A stretch of DNA of 64,000 nucleotides from Cupriavidus sp. U2 (GTDB lineage: Bacteria > Pseudomonadota > Gammaproteobacteria > Burkholderiales > Burkholderiaceae): NCBI RefSeq assembly GCF_009663685.2, contig NZ_RCOG02000012.1, positions 358,055 to 422,054 on the forward strand, in the 5' to 3' direction. Shown one piece after another: positions 40,444-48,795 of the stretch. Below the pieces are notes generated by a model. The model searched no databases and was not told the DNA's origin. It worked only from the letters and a program-made list of their open reading frames with translations. Both the position numbers and the translations under genes were made by a program. The stretch's first letter is position 1. The number at the start of each line of letters is the position of its first letter.

Positions 40444-42744
40444 ATGACCCAGTCCTCCCCGTCTGCTTCCAACCACCCCGGCCCGCAAGGTCCCTGGGCC
40501 GCCGAACTCGGCGCCGGCCTGCTGCCCGGGGAAATCGTCCTGGCCGGGCTCATGCTGGACCTGGACGCAAGGCTGCATTTTACCCAAGGGTGGCTGGTTG
40601 TGACGGATCGTCGTCTGATCTGTCGCGCCCCCGGCGAAACCGCCCTGCGAAGCTGGGACATCACGCCTGACCTGACGCTTGCCCACGGCGACCATGCCGG
40701 CGTGGGCACGCTGGAACTGGGCGATGGCCGGGAGCGCCTGGCCACCTGGCGCTACACGCTTGGTTACAATCCTGACGCATTGCGGCTGGCCGACCAGTTC
40801 GATGCACGCCGCAATCTGCTGGCCACCGGGCATTCCGCCGAGCCCGATGCCGAAATCTGCCCGACCTGCAAGGCGCCCATCCCGCCGGGCGAAGAGCAGT
40901 GCCCGCAATGCAGCCGGGAGCTGGAGACCCCACCTTCCACCTGGGCGCTGCTGCGCCTGTGGCGTTTTGCCCGGCCCTACCGCTGGGAACTGCTGGGCGG
41001 TTTCGCGCTGCTGCTGCTGGGTACGGCCGCCACGCTGGTGCCGCCTTACCTGACCATGCCGTTGATGGACAAGGTGCTGATCCCGTATCAGAACGGCGTG
41101 CCGATCGACTACGACCTCGTCAAGCTCTACCTGGCCGGCCTGCTGGGCGCCGCGCTGGTGGCCTGGGGGCTCGGCTGGGCCCGTACCTACCTGCTGGCGC
41201 GCGTGTCGGAGCGCATCAGCGCCGACCTGCGCACCACCACTTACGAACACCTGCTCAAGCTGTCGCTCGAATACTTCGGCGGCAAGCGCACCGGCGACCT
41301 GATGGCCCGCATCGGGTCCGAGAGCGACCGCATCAGCGTGTTCCTGTCGCTGCATCTGCTCGACTTCGCCACCGATGTGCTGATGATCGCCATGACGTCG
41401 ATCATCCTGATTTCCATCAATCCGTGGCTGGCGCTGGTCACCCTGGTGCCGCTGCCGTTCATCGCGTGGATGATCCACATGGTGCGTGACCGCCTGCGTC
41501 ACGGTTTCGAGAAGATCGACCGCATCTGGTCCGAAATCACCAACGTGCTGGCCGATACGATTCCGGGCATCCGCGTGGTCAAGGCGTTCGCGCAGGAAAA
41601 GCGCGAGGTGGTGCGCTTTCGCGAGGCCAATCGTCACAATCTTGCGATCAATGACCGGGTGAACGCGGTGTGGTCGCTGTTCACGCCAACCGTGACGCTG
41701 CTCACCGAAGTGGGCCTGCTGGTGGTCTGGATCTTCGGTATCTGGCAGGTCAGCCACAACGCCATCACCGTCGGCGTTCTGGTGGCGTTCCTGACCTATA
41801 TCAGCCGGTTCTATACGCGCCTCGATTCGATGAGCCGGATCGTGTCGGTGACCCAGAAGGCCGCCGCCGGCGCCAAGCGGATCTTCGACATCCTCGACCA
41901 CGTGTCGAGCGTGCCCGAGCCGCAGAAGCCCGTGCGCCTGGAGAATGTGCGAGGCGCCATCGAGATGCGCGACCTCGGCTTCCGCTATGGCAATCGCGCC
42001 GTGATCCGCGGCCTGAACCTGACCATCGAGCCGGGCGAGATGATCGGCCTGGTCGGCCACAGCGGATCGGGCAAGAGCACGCTGGTGAACCTGATTTGCC
42101 GTTTCTACGATGTATCGGAAGGCGCGATCCGGGTGGACGGTGTCGATATCCGTTCGCTGCCGGTATCGGATTTTCGCCAGAACATTGGCCTGGTGCTGCA
42201 GGAGCCGTTCCTGTTCTTCGGCACGATTGCCGACAACATTGCCTACGGCAAGCCCGAAGCCACGCGCGAAGAGATCATCGCCGCCGCACGTGCGGCGCAT
42301 GCGCACGAGTTCATCCTGCGGCTGCCGCACGGCTATGACTCGCTCGTCGGCGAGCGCGGCCAGGCGCTGTCCGGCGGCGAGCGGCAACGTATTTCGATTG
42401 CCCGCGCGCTGCTGATCGATCCACGCATCCTGATCATGGACGAGGCCACGTCGTCGGTGGATACGTCCACGGAGAAGGAGATTCAGAAGGCGCTGGACAA
42501 CCTCGTGCAGGGTCGCACCACCATCGCCATTGCGCACCGGCTCTCCACCTTGCGAAAGGCCGATCGACTCGTGGTGATGGACCGCGGCCAGATCGTCGAA
42601 GTGGGCAGCCACGACGAACTGCTGGCGCGCGAAGGTGCGTACTACAGGCTGTATCAGGCGCAGGCGCGCAATGTCGATACCGACCCCGATGACACGAGCG
42701 CCGGCAACCGTGCCGAAGTCGCGGAGGCCGTCAGTGCCCAGTAA
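40444..42744 (+). CDS. Cyanophycin-associated ABC transporter (permease-ATPase fusion)
   Basis: A 766-residue half-transporter of the ABCB/exporter type. Residues 1-130 form an N-terminal domain with GWLVVTDRRLI, a pattern seen in bacterial PH-like domains. A zinc-ribbon-like knuckle follows (Cys139, Cys142, Cys153, Cys156). Six helices occupy about 175-480. The ATPase domain has Walker A GHSGSGKST near 538, signature LSGGERQRI and Walker B ILIMDEATSSVD. Homologues are named for linkage to cyanophycin genes; cargo is unproven. A GTG at 40405 would extend the N terminus; ATG 40444 is preferred. The DUF1854 gene follows directly. Confidence 0.88.
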   Translation: MTQSSPSASNHPGPQGPWAAELGAGLLPGEIVLAGLMLDLDARLHFTQGWLVVTDRRLICRAPGETALRSWDITPDLTLAHGDHAGVGTLELGDGRERLATWRYTLGYNPDALRLADQFDARRNLLATGHSAEPDAEICPTCKAPIPPGEEQCPQCSRELETPPSTWALLRLWRFARPYRWELLGGFALLLLGTAATLVPPYLTMPLMDKVLIPYQNGVPIDYDLVKLYLAGLLGAALVAWGLGWARTYLLARVSERISADLRTTTYEHLLKLSLEYFGGKRTGDLMARIGSESDRISVFLSLHLLDFATDVLMIAMTSIILISINPWLALVTLVPLPFIAWMIHMVRDRLRHGFEKIDRIWSEITNVLADTIPGIRVVKAFAQEKREVVRFREANRHNLAINDRVNAVWSLFTPTVTLLTEVGLLVVWIFGIWQVSHNAITVGVLVAFLTYISRFYTRLDSMSRIVSVTQKAAAGAKRIFDILDHVSSVPEPQKPVRLENVRGAIEMRDLGFRYGNRAVIRGLNLTIEPGEMIGLVGHSGSGKSTLVNLICRFYDVSEGAIRVDGVDIRSLPVSDFRQNIGLVLQEPFLFFGTIADNIAYGKPEATREEIIAAARAAHAHEFILRLPHGYDSLVGERGQALSGGERQRISIARALLIDPRILIMDEATSSVDTSTEKEIQKALDNLVQGRTTIAIAHRLSTLRKADRLVVMDRGQIVEVGSHDELLAREGAYYRLYQAQARNVDTDPDDTSAGNRAEVAEAVSAQ

Positions 42745-42766
42745 TCCATCAGTCAAAGAAACGGCT

Positions 42767-43237
42767 ATGCAAACGCCTGAATTCCACCTGTCCCGCAACA
42801 GCCTCGGCAAGCTCGTGCTGACAACGGCTGACGGTGCGCAGCACGAGGGCGTGGTGCCCGTGCGCGCGTTTCCGATTTCCGCTGCCGACGATGGCGTGGG
42901 GATGATGAGCACCGATGGCAAGGAACTGGCGTGGATTCCTCGTCTGGACAAACTGCCGGCGCAGACCCGTGAGCTGATCGAAGCCGAGCTGGCATCGCGC
43001 GAGTTCATGCCCGAGATTCAGAAGATTCTGGGTGTATCGACCTACGCGACGCCCAGCGTGTGGACCGTACAGACCGATCGCGGCCAGACCGACCTGGTAT
43101 TGCGCGGCGAAGAGAACATCCGGCGGCTGACGGGTACCACGTTGCTGATTTCGGACAGCCATGGCATTCACTATCTGATCCGGGACCAGTTCGCGCTGGA
43201 CAAGCACAGCCGGAAGATTCTGGATCGCTTCCTCTGA
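42767..43237 (+). CDS. Cyanophycin-associated DUF1854 protein
   Basis: A 156-residue soluble protein of the DUF1854 family, recognised by the N-terminal HLSRNSLGKLVLTTADG, the VPVRAFPISAADDGV segment, and the C-terminal RRLTGTTLLISDSHGIHYLIRD and LDKHSRKILDRFL. The family is found next to cphA genes and a dedicated ABC transporter; the biochemical role is unknown. It starts 22 bases after the ABC gene and is almost certainly in the same operon. An in-frame GTG at 42734 overlapping the ABC stop is an alternative start. A terminator follows. Confidence 0.88.
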   Translation: MQTPEFHLSRNSLGKLVLTTADGAQHEGVVPVRAFPISAADDGVGMMSTDGKELAWIPRLDKLPAQTRELIEAELASREFMPEIQKILGVSTYATPSVWTVQTDRGQTDLVLRGEENIRRLTGTTLLISDSHGIHYLIRDQFALDKHSRKILDRFL

Positions 43238-43258
43238 TCGCGCCTCCGGTCGCATGCA

Positions 43259-43290
43259 AAACGGCACGCCTGGGCGTGCCGTTGTTGTTT
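43259..43290 (+). terminator. Rho-independent terminator after the DUF1854 gene
   Basis: ACGGCACGC (43261-43269) pairs with GCGTGCCGT (43274-43282) around a four-base loop, followed by TGTTGTTT. It also lies before the end of the convergent gene at 43299. Confidence 0.82.
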
Positions 43291-43298
43291 GCGGGCGG

Positions 43299-43706
43299 TC
43301 AGTGCAGGACCGTGGGCGCGTCGTCGTCTTCCTCGTCGTCCCAGTCCTCGTATTCAAGTGGCGCGTCGGGTGCCATGTCCCAGACCATCGAATGAAAGCG
43401 GACCGTGAACCAGTCGCGGAACATGGCCAGCGACAGGGCTTCGGGCCAGACCGAATCGTCGAACCACTCGCCCAGCATGAATTCAAAAAACGGGCGCCAC
43501 CGCTTTTCCACCCAGCGCAGCGCGTTCTCGGGCGTGTCGGCCACCTCCGCGGGCAACAGGAAAACGCTCGCATCGTCGCGCACGTCACTGAGCGTCAGCG
43601 TGGGGACGGGGTCGGGGTCCACCGCCTGGATCCAGTCAAGAAAGGGCTGCTCGGGCAGGAGCATGACCATGGATCGGCTGACAGTGAAACGGGGGTGGTC
43701 GGACAT
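43299..43706 (-). CDS. Conserved-looking hypothetical protein
   Basis: A 135-residue acidic protein not recognised by family. It is rich in aromatic residues (RWVEKRWRPFFEFMLGEWFDDSVWP, FRDWFTVRFHSMVWDM) and ends in a very acidic stretch (EYEDWDDEEDDDAP). No signal peptide or membrane helix is seen, so it should be cytoplasmic. It converges on the DUF1854 gene and diverges from the LPMO gene, so it appears to form its own transcription unit. Confidence 0.68.
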   Translation of the reverse strand: MSDHPRFTVSRSMVMLLPEQPFLDWIQAVDPDPVPTLTLSDVRDDASVFLLPAEVADTPENALRWVEKRWRPFFEFMLGEWFDDSVWPEALSLAMFRDWFTVRFHSMVWDMAPDAPLEYEDWDDEEDDDAPTVLH

Positions 43707-43917
43707 GAGGGCAGGGCGTAGGACAGCGACGGCCTATTGTAGCGTTCATGCCGGCGGCAACCGCATGGATTCGTTTTGGCCGATGGATTGATCGTCGGCA
43801 TGGCACTGGCCATTTTAGGACGATTCCGATTTCCAACGTGTTTTGTGGCGCGTCAAATCGCGCAGCCGTTCTCGCCCCAGGCGAGGACGTTGAACCACGT
43901 CTTCTAGGAAAATCGCG

Positions 43918-45114
43918 ATGTCCCATAAAGCAATCGGTATCGCCTGTCTGGCGCTTGCCGCGACCGCTGTGCCGCTTTCCGCGCAAGCACACGGCACGAT
44001 GGAGCTGCCCGCCAGCCGGGTGCTGACCTGCTACAACGAAGGTGCCGAGCAACCGAAATCGGGAGCCTGCCAGGCGGCTCGCGCGGTCGGCGGTGCGCAG
44101 CAGTTCTACGACTGGAACGGCGTGCGCCAGGGCAATGCCGCCGGCAATCACCGCGCATTGATCGCCGATGGCGAGCTTTGCTCGGGCGGATCGGCAAGCT
44201 TCCGCGGGTTGGACCTTGCGCGGCTCGACTGGCCGCAAACCTCGATCGTGCCCACCGCCAGCGGTGACTACACATTCGTCTGGCGAGCTTCCGCGCCGCA
44301 TGCCACGCAGTATTTCAAGTACTACATCACACGCGATGACTGGGACCCCGGCATGCCGCTGCGCTGGACCGATCTTGAAGAATTTGCGACGGTGCCCGGC
44401 GCGCAGGCGGTGCAGGAAAGCGGCAAGTACCGCATGACAGTGCAACTGCCGGCGGGCAAGAAGGGCAGTCACATCCTCTACAGCATCTGGCAGCGCGGCG
44501 ACAGCCCCGAGGCGTTCTACGCGTGCGCCGACGTGAAGTTCCCCGGAGACGGTCTGGCGGTGCGCGAGATTGGCTGGGAGGACCAAGGTGTACTCGCGGC
44601 CAAGGGCGATCTGGTGGTGGGCACGAAGCTGACGTTCCGGGCCATGGACGCCACGGGGCGCGATGCGGGCAAGCATGTGCTGACGATCACCGCCGCCAAT
44701 GCCCGGGCGCGCACGTGGGCGTATCAGCTGGCGCAGAAGGTCAACGTCGAATCCCAGATCTTCCGCATCGGCGAGTTGCAGGCACGCAATGGCGCGTCGA
44801 GTATCGTGCCGCTGGGTTCCGCCACGGCAAACCGCGTCTACCTGAGCAAGTCGTATCCCGGATACCGCTTCGAGATCGACAAGGAGGCGCCCAGCGCCAG
44901 CGGCCGTTCGGGCAGTGGCGGCGGTGGCGCCGCTTCGACGGGTCAGCCGGACGGGAGCACGCTCGATACGTGGCGCGAGGGGCCTGCCTATGAAATCGGT
45001 CAGGCCGTCACGTACCAGGGCAAACGCTACGTCTGCCTGCAGCGTCATACCGCCTGGCGCGGTGCAGGATGGACCCCTGCCGTAACACCGGCTCTGTGGC
45101 GTTTGATCCGCTAA
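43918..45114 (+). CDS. Lytic polysaccharide monooxygenase, AA10, with chitin-binding module (GbpA-like)
   Basis: A 398-residue secreted copper enzyme that cleaves crystalline chitin oxidatively, or mediates GlcNAc-surface attachment. The signal peptide ends at AQA (residues 1-24), leaving His25 as the new N terminus (HGTMELP), the first half of the copper histidine brace. His128 (APHATQYF) is the second and Phe200 (EAFYACADV) is in the axial position. A GbpA-type second domain (about 205-320) follows, then a Ser/Gly linker and a C-terminal CBM5/12-like module (about 352-398: YEIGQAVTYQGKRYVCLQRHTAW). It stands alone, with no chitinase nearby. ATG 43918 follows TAGGA. Confidence 0.92.
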   Translation: MSHKAIGIACLALAATAVPLSAQAHGTMELPASRVLTCYNEGAEQPKSGACQAARAVGGAQQFYDWNGVRQGNAAGNHRALIADGELCSGGSASFRGLDLARLDWPQTSIVPTASGDYTFVWRASAPHATQYFKYYITRDDWDPGMPLRWTDLEEFATVPGAQAVQESGKYRMTVQLPAGKKGSHILYSIWQRGDSPEAFYACADVKFPGDGLAVREIGWEDQGVLAAKGDLVVGTKLTFRAMDATGRDAGKHVLTITAANARARTWAYQLAQKVNVESQIFRIGELQARNGASSIVPLGSATANRVYLSKSYPGYRFEIDKEAPSASGRSGSGGGGAASTGQPDGSTLDTWREGPAYEIGQAVTYQGKRYVCLQRHTAWRGAGWTPAVTPALWRLIR

Positions 45115-45214
45115 GTGTTGTTTTTTCGCCGGAACTGTTCGAATCTGTTCCGATCGCTTCAGTTTTCGGCGAAATTGGCCGTCATTGTTGGCATACGGGG
45201 TTAGGAGCCGTCTG

Positions 45215-45586
45215 ATGAGCTTTACCTTTCTCCCGCCAGGCGACACGTTCATGCCGACCATGACGGAACGGTTTGCCGAGGCGGAAAAAATCGAAGATCG
45301 CGCCGAGCGTTGGACTGCCCAGGCAGAAATCGCGCTGGATACGGGCGACATGTACCTGGTCGGACTGGTGCTGTTCAAGGCCATCCAGGAATTCGGGGTC
45401 GATGCCTTCGCGGCGCATTCGGGGGAATCGCACGCGCGGCTGCAGCGGCTATGGATGCCGGGCATGATCGGCTCGGTGGATCACGCGAAAAGCCTGTACC
45501 TGCACCTGGGCGTCAGCCTGCCGGTGGACCGCTACTATGCCGCCCGACTCGAAAGCATGCCGGTCGATGGCGTGGTGGTGCACTGA
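45215..45586 (+). CDS. Hypothetical protein
   Basis: A 123-residue protein, mostly helical, not recognised by family. The sequence contains RAERWTAQAEIALDTGDMYLVGLVLFKAIQEFGVDAF and ends with LESMPVDGVVVH. No signal peptide or membrane helix is evident. ATG 45215 has AGGAG seven bases upstream; an open frame back to 45185 is unsupported. It follows the LPMO gene by 100 bases and precedes the terminator facing the tmRNA gene. Confidence 0.6.
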   Translation: MSFTFLPPGDTFMPTMTERFAEAEKIEDRAERWTAQAEIALDTGDMYLVGLVLFKAIQEFGVDAFAAHSGESHARLQRLWMPGMIGSVDHAKSLYLHLGVSLPVDRYYAARLESMPVDGVVVH

Positions 45587-45603
45587 ACGGCACCGGAGAG
45601 CAT

Positions 45604-45631
45604 AAAAAAACGGGCCGCAAGGCCCGTTTTT
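45604..45631 (+). terminator. Rho-independent terminator
   Basis: AAAAAAACGGGCC / GGCCCGTTTTT with a GCAA tetraloop, 18 bases after the hypothetical gene. The A run upstream would also serve the tmRNA transcript arriving on the minus strand, so it may be bidirectional. Confidence 0.88.
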
Positions 45632-45674
45632 CATTGCCCCGGATGTGCTGCGTGCCCGGAGCGGTGCGGTGTAC

Positions 45675-46033
45675 TGGTGGAGCCGGCGGGAATCGAACCC
45701 GCGTCCGCAAGCCCTCCACAGAGAGTTCTACATACTTAGTTCTGTCATTTGATTTAACCGGCGCATCGCGGACGAACACGCTCTACGACGGCGAGTCACT
45801 AGGTTTTCGTCCTCGGGCCCGTGACACTCCCGAAGCTTATCTGACGTAAATGACCTCGCTGGTTCTTGCGAACCCTAGCCCGTCAGCGAGCCAGTGCGAG
45901 GACGGCGGCCCTTAGGCTGCCAGTGCGTAACGTTCGTCGTTAGCAGTTATTGCATTCCCATTGATTAACGAGGTGACGGGTCCTCGGTATGCCCTCACTG
46001 CTTCGTAACCCACGTCGAAACCAGGTCGGCCCC
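45675..46033 (-). ncRNA. ssrA: tmRNA (SsrA)
   Basis: A 359-base tmRNA that rescues stalled ribosomes by acting as both tRNA-Ala and a short message. The 5' end GGGGCCG (46033-46027) pairs with the 3' CGGCTCC, including one G-U pair, followed by A and an encoded CCA (45675-45677). The T-arm GGTTCGATTCC is near the 3' end. The tag reading frame (45944 down to 45912) begins at GCT and encodes ANDERYALAA before TAA, a form typical of Burkholderiaceae. It lies between a hypothetical gene and gph. Confidence 0.96.
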
Positions 46034-46122
46034 AATGTGCGCTGTGAAACGCGAAGAAAACGGATTGTACCCGGTTTCGACGCCCATGGCGTGCCTCCGG
46101 TTCCGTAGTGCAAGCTGGGGGC

Positions 46123-46785
46123 TTATCCCAGCAATTCAAGCAGTTCGGCCGGGTGATGGATCAGGTAGTCGGCGCCCCAGGTTTCGGGCGGCTCACCCTC
46201 GCCGCAGTAGCCGTAGGCGGCCGAGACCGTCGCCATGCCTGCGGCCTTGCCGGCCTGGATGTCGCGCAGGTCGTCGCCGACATAGAGGCAGCGCGCCGCG
46301 GCCACACCGCTCAGTTCGGCGGCGTGCAGCAGCGGGGCCGGGTGAGGCTTGGCGTGGGGCGTGGTATCGCCGCTGACCACGGCCGAGGCGCGCGGTGCGA
46401 GACCGATGGCGCGGACCAGCGGCACCGTGAAGCGCGCGATCTTGTTCGTGACGATGCCCCAGGGCACGCCATCGGCTTCGAGCCTGGCCAGCACCGCATC
46501 CATGCCCTCGAACAGCCGGGTATGCACGGCGATGTCGGCCTCGTAGTAATCGAGGAAGGTATCGCGCAGTGCGGGGAATTCGGGGTCTTCCGGACGCTTG
46601 CCAAAGGCTGCGCCGATCAGCCCGCGCGCGCCGTGCGAGGCTACGGGGCGAAGCTTTTCGTAGGCGACCGGTGCCATGCCGTGTTCCACGACAAGCCGGT
46701 TGGCCGCTGCCGCGAGGTCGGGGGCCGTATCGGCCAGCGTGCCGTCGAGATCAAAGAAAACCGCGTCGAACTTCGCCATCGTCAT
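46123..46785 (-). CDS. gph: Phosphoglycolate phosphatase (HAD family)
   Basis: A 220-residue HAD-superfamily hydrolase that removes phosphate from 2-phosphoglycolate, a by-product of DNA repair and RuBisCO. HAD motif I is [11 protein letters not shown] at the N terminus, motif II is in GIVTNK, motif III Lys is in KPHPAPLL, and motif IV is YVGDDLRDI. The ATG at 46785 overlaps the ubiG stop (ATGA), indicating translational coupling; ATG 46779 is an alternative. The ubiG-gph pair is conserved upstream of ompA-gyrA in related bacteria. Confidence 0.93.
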   Translation of the reverse strand: MTMAKFDAVFFDLDGTLADTAPDLAAAANRLVVEHGMAPVAYEKLRPVASHGARGLIGAAFGKRPEDPEFPALRDTFLDYYEADIAVHTRLFEGMDAVLARLEADGVPWGIVTNKIARFTVPLVRAIGLAPRASAVVSGDTTPHAKPHPAPLLHAAELSGVAAARCLYVGDDLRDIQAGKAAGMATVSAAYGYCGEGEPPETWGADYLIHHPAELLELLG

Positions 46786-47519
46786 GCCACCTTCCGGAAC
46801 GCCATCATGTAGTTCACGTCGGTATCGCGGCTGAGCGAATAGATCTGCGTCAAGGGATTGAAGGTCATGCCGCGCATCTCGACCATCTCCAGGCCGACAT
46901 TGCGCGCGAAGCGTGCCATCTCGGAGGGCGTGATGAATTTCTGATAGTCGTGCGTGCCGCGCGGCAGCATGTTCAGTACGTACTCTGCGCCGACGATAGC
47001 CAGCAGGTAGGCCTTCAGGTTGCGGTTGATCGTCGAGAAAAACACGTGTCCGCCCGGTTTGACCAGCGTCATGCAGGCGCGAACGATCGATTGCGGATCG
47101 GGCACATGCTCGAGCATTTCCATGCAGGTCACCACGTCGACGCTGGCTGGCATGCGGGCCGCCAGGTCTTCCACGGCGATTTCCTCGTAGGTCACTGCCA
47201 CGCCCGATTCCAGGCTGTGCAGGTCGGCCACCTTCAGCGCCTTGCTGGACAGGTCGATGCCCCTGACCGTGGCGCCAAGGCGCGCCATGCTTTCCGACAG
47301 GATGCCGCCGCCGCAACCCACATCGACGACCTGCTTGCCCGACAGGTGCGCGATACCGTCGATCCAGCCCAGGCGGAGCGGATTGAGATCATGCAACGGC
47401 TTGAATTCACTGTTCGGGTCCCACCAGCGGTGGGCCAGCTCGCTGAACTTGTCGATCTCTTTCGGATCGGCATTGCGGCTGGTTTGGGGCGAGGCGTTGA
47501 GGGTGGTCGAATGCGACAT
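46782..47519 (-). CDS. ubiG: Ubiquinone biosynthesis O-methyltransferase
   Basis: A 245-residue SAM-dependent methyltransferase performing both O-methylations in ubiquinone synthesis. The N terminus has the family segment [25 protein letters not shown]. The SAM-binding motif I is [16 protein letters not shown], and [23 protein letters not shown] is characteristic of UbiG. It overlaps gph by four bases. The gene begins 173 bases after the OmpA-domain gene ends, beyond a terminator, so it has its own promoter. Confidence 0.95.
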   Translation of the reverse strand: MSHSTTLNASPQTSRNADPKEIDKFSELAHRWWDPNSEFKPLHDLNPLRLGWIDGIAHLSGKQVVDVGCGGGILSESMARLGATVRGIDLSSKALKVADLHSLESGVAVTYEEIAVEDLAARMPASVDVVTCMEMLEHVPDPQSIVRACMTLVKPGGHVFFSTINRNLKAYLLAIVGAEYVLNMLPRGTHDYQKFITPSEMARFARNVGLEMVEMRGMTFNPLTQIYSLSRDTDVNYMMAFRKVA

Positions 47520-47642
47520 CGTTGGCGCCGCGCAGGCGGCAAGTCTGATGAGAAGGCTGCGGCAACTTTACCAAAAAATCGGTGCCGCGCCGAATATGGC
47601 GGGTCTGACCCGCTGCCGGCGAAAACCGTCGGAGGCAGGGCG

Positions 47643-47674
47643 AAAAAAAAGCCCAGCGTACGCTGGGCTTTTCT
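47643..47674 (-). terminator. Rho-independent terminator after the OmpA-domain gene
   Basis: A perfect palindromic stem AAGCCCAGCG / CGCTGGGCTT (47649-47670), followed on the minus strand by an eight-T run, about 20 bases beyond the stop codon. Confidence 0.92.
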
Positions 47675-47692
47675 TCATCGGAGAGGATCCGA

Positions 47693-48349
47693 TTAACGTG
47701 CGCTGCGGGTGCCGACCACTTCGACTTCCACGCGGCGGTTCGGCTGCTGGCAGGCGATCTGAGCGGTGCGGTTGCCCTTGCACGACTTCGGATCCACCTT
47801 CAGCTGACGCTTGCCCTTGCCTTCCGTGTACACGCGGTTGGCTTCGACGCCCTTGCTCACCAGGTAAGCCTTGACCGATTCGGCACGACGGATCGACAGG
47901 CGATCGTTGTACTTGTCCGAACCGAACGAGTCGGTGTGGCCAACGGCGATGATGACTTCCAGCGTGATGCCTTGCAGCTTCGAGACCAGGTCGTCCAGCT
48001 TGGCCTTGCCTTCGGGCTTCAGAACAGCCTTGTCGAAGTCGAACAGGGTGTCAGCAGCAAAAGTGACCTTCTCGCTGGACACAACCGGCGGAGCGACCGG
48101 GGTCGGTGCCGGAGCCGGAGCAGCAGCCGGAGCCAGTGCGCCATCGCACAGGGCATTGGCCGTTGCCGGGGTCCAGGAGCTGTCGCGCCAGCAGAGCTCG
48201 TTCGTGCCATTCTTCCACACGTACTCGCTCGTACCGTTGCCCCAGTTATCGTTCACTGCCTTCTTTTCGTAGGGGACGGACTGGGCTTGAGCGGATGCAG
48301 CCATTACTGCGGTAGCTGCAACGAGCGCGAGCTTGGCAAATTTTTTCAT
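47693..48349 (-). CDS. ompA: OmpA-domain outer membrane protein
   Basis: A 218-residue protein with a signal peptide (residues 1-22, ending AQAQ). A short domain with two Cys (ELCWRDSSW, ANALCDG) replaces the usual eight-strand barrel, then an Ala/Pro hinge (APAAAPAPAPTPVAPPV), then a C-terminal OmpA-like peptidoglycan-binding domain (DTLFDFDKAVLKPEG, GHTDSFGSDKYNDRLSIRRAESV, NRRVEVEVVG). It probably ties the outer membrane to the cell wall. ATG 48349 is preceded by GAGAGGAG. A TATACT hexamer on the minus strand (48430-48425) is the likely -10 box. Confidence 0.9.
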   Translation of the reverse strand: MKKFAKLALVAATAVMAASAQAQSVPYEKKAVNDNWGNGTSEYVWKNGTNELCWRDSSWTPATANALCDGALAPAAAPAPAPTPVAPPVVSSEKVTFAADTLFDFDKAVLKPEGKAKLDDLVSKLQGITLEVIIAVGHTDSFGSDKYNDRLSIRRAESVKAYLVSKGVEANRVYTEGKGKRQLKVDPKSCKGNRTAQIACQQPNRRVEVEVVGTRSAR

Positions 48350-48795
48350 ATTTCTCCTCTCAGGATGAGATCACCGCAGGGTTACTGCGAGCAAATGGAC
48401 GAAAACAAGTCATACATTCTTCGGAGTATAACATTCTCGATGTGGTGGATGCTCCACTTCGAACAATGTCTGGCTCTTCGCTGGGGAATTGTGCCACAAG
48501 GCTCGTTTCCTAAGAAGTAAATATATTCGATTCAACCACGTGGTTTTAGGCCTGTGGTGTTTGTGCAACATCGGTCTTGCGGCGCCTGCAAACCCTTGTC
48601 CTGTATGGGTTGCAGGGCATCGGGGTGGGACGCGTGGTGCGTCGGCGGGGGCGGTGGAGGGGTGGTTCCGGCGGGGGCGGGAAGGGGTTCCGCGCGTGAT
48701 AGAATGCCATGTTCGCCCGTCGCCGGCATGGTCACTTCATGCCGTCAGATTCACGGGCTTCATTTGCTTAAACCCGCCGCATAAACCACGCCGCA
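48350..48795. other. 446-base divergent intergenic region between ompA and gyrA
   Basis: No gene is supported here. The ompA side (48350-48560) is AT-richer and holds its ribosome site and a minus-strand TATACT (48425-48430). The gyrA side is GC-rich with clustered G tracts (48607-48687). A TAGAAT hexamer (48700-48705), 91 bases before the gyrA ATG, is a possible -10 box without a good -35. Open frames crossing the region lack ribosome sites and have skewed composition. Confidence 0.6.

Noticed and set aside
46786..47316. An upstream extension of gph through ubiG
   Set aside because: The frame is a shadow of ubiG; the HAD motif begins right after ATG 46785.
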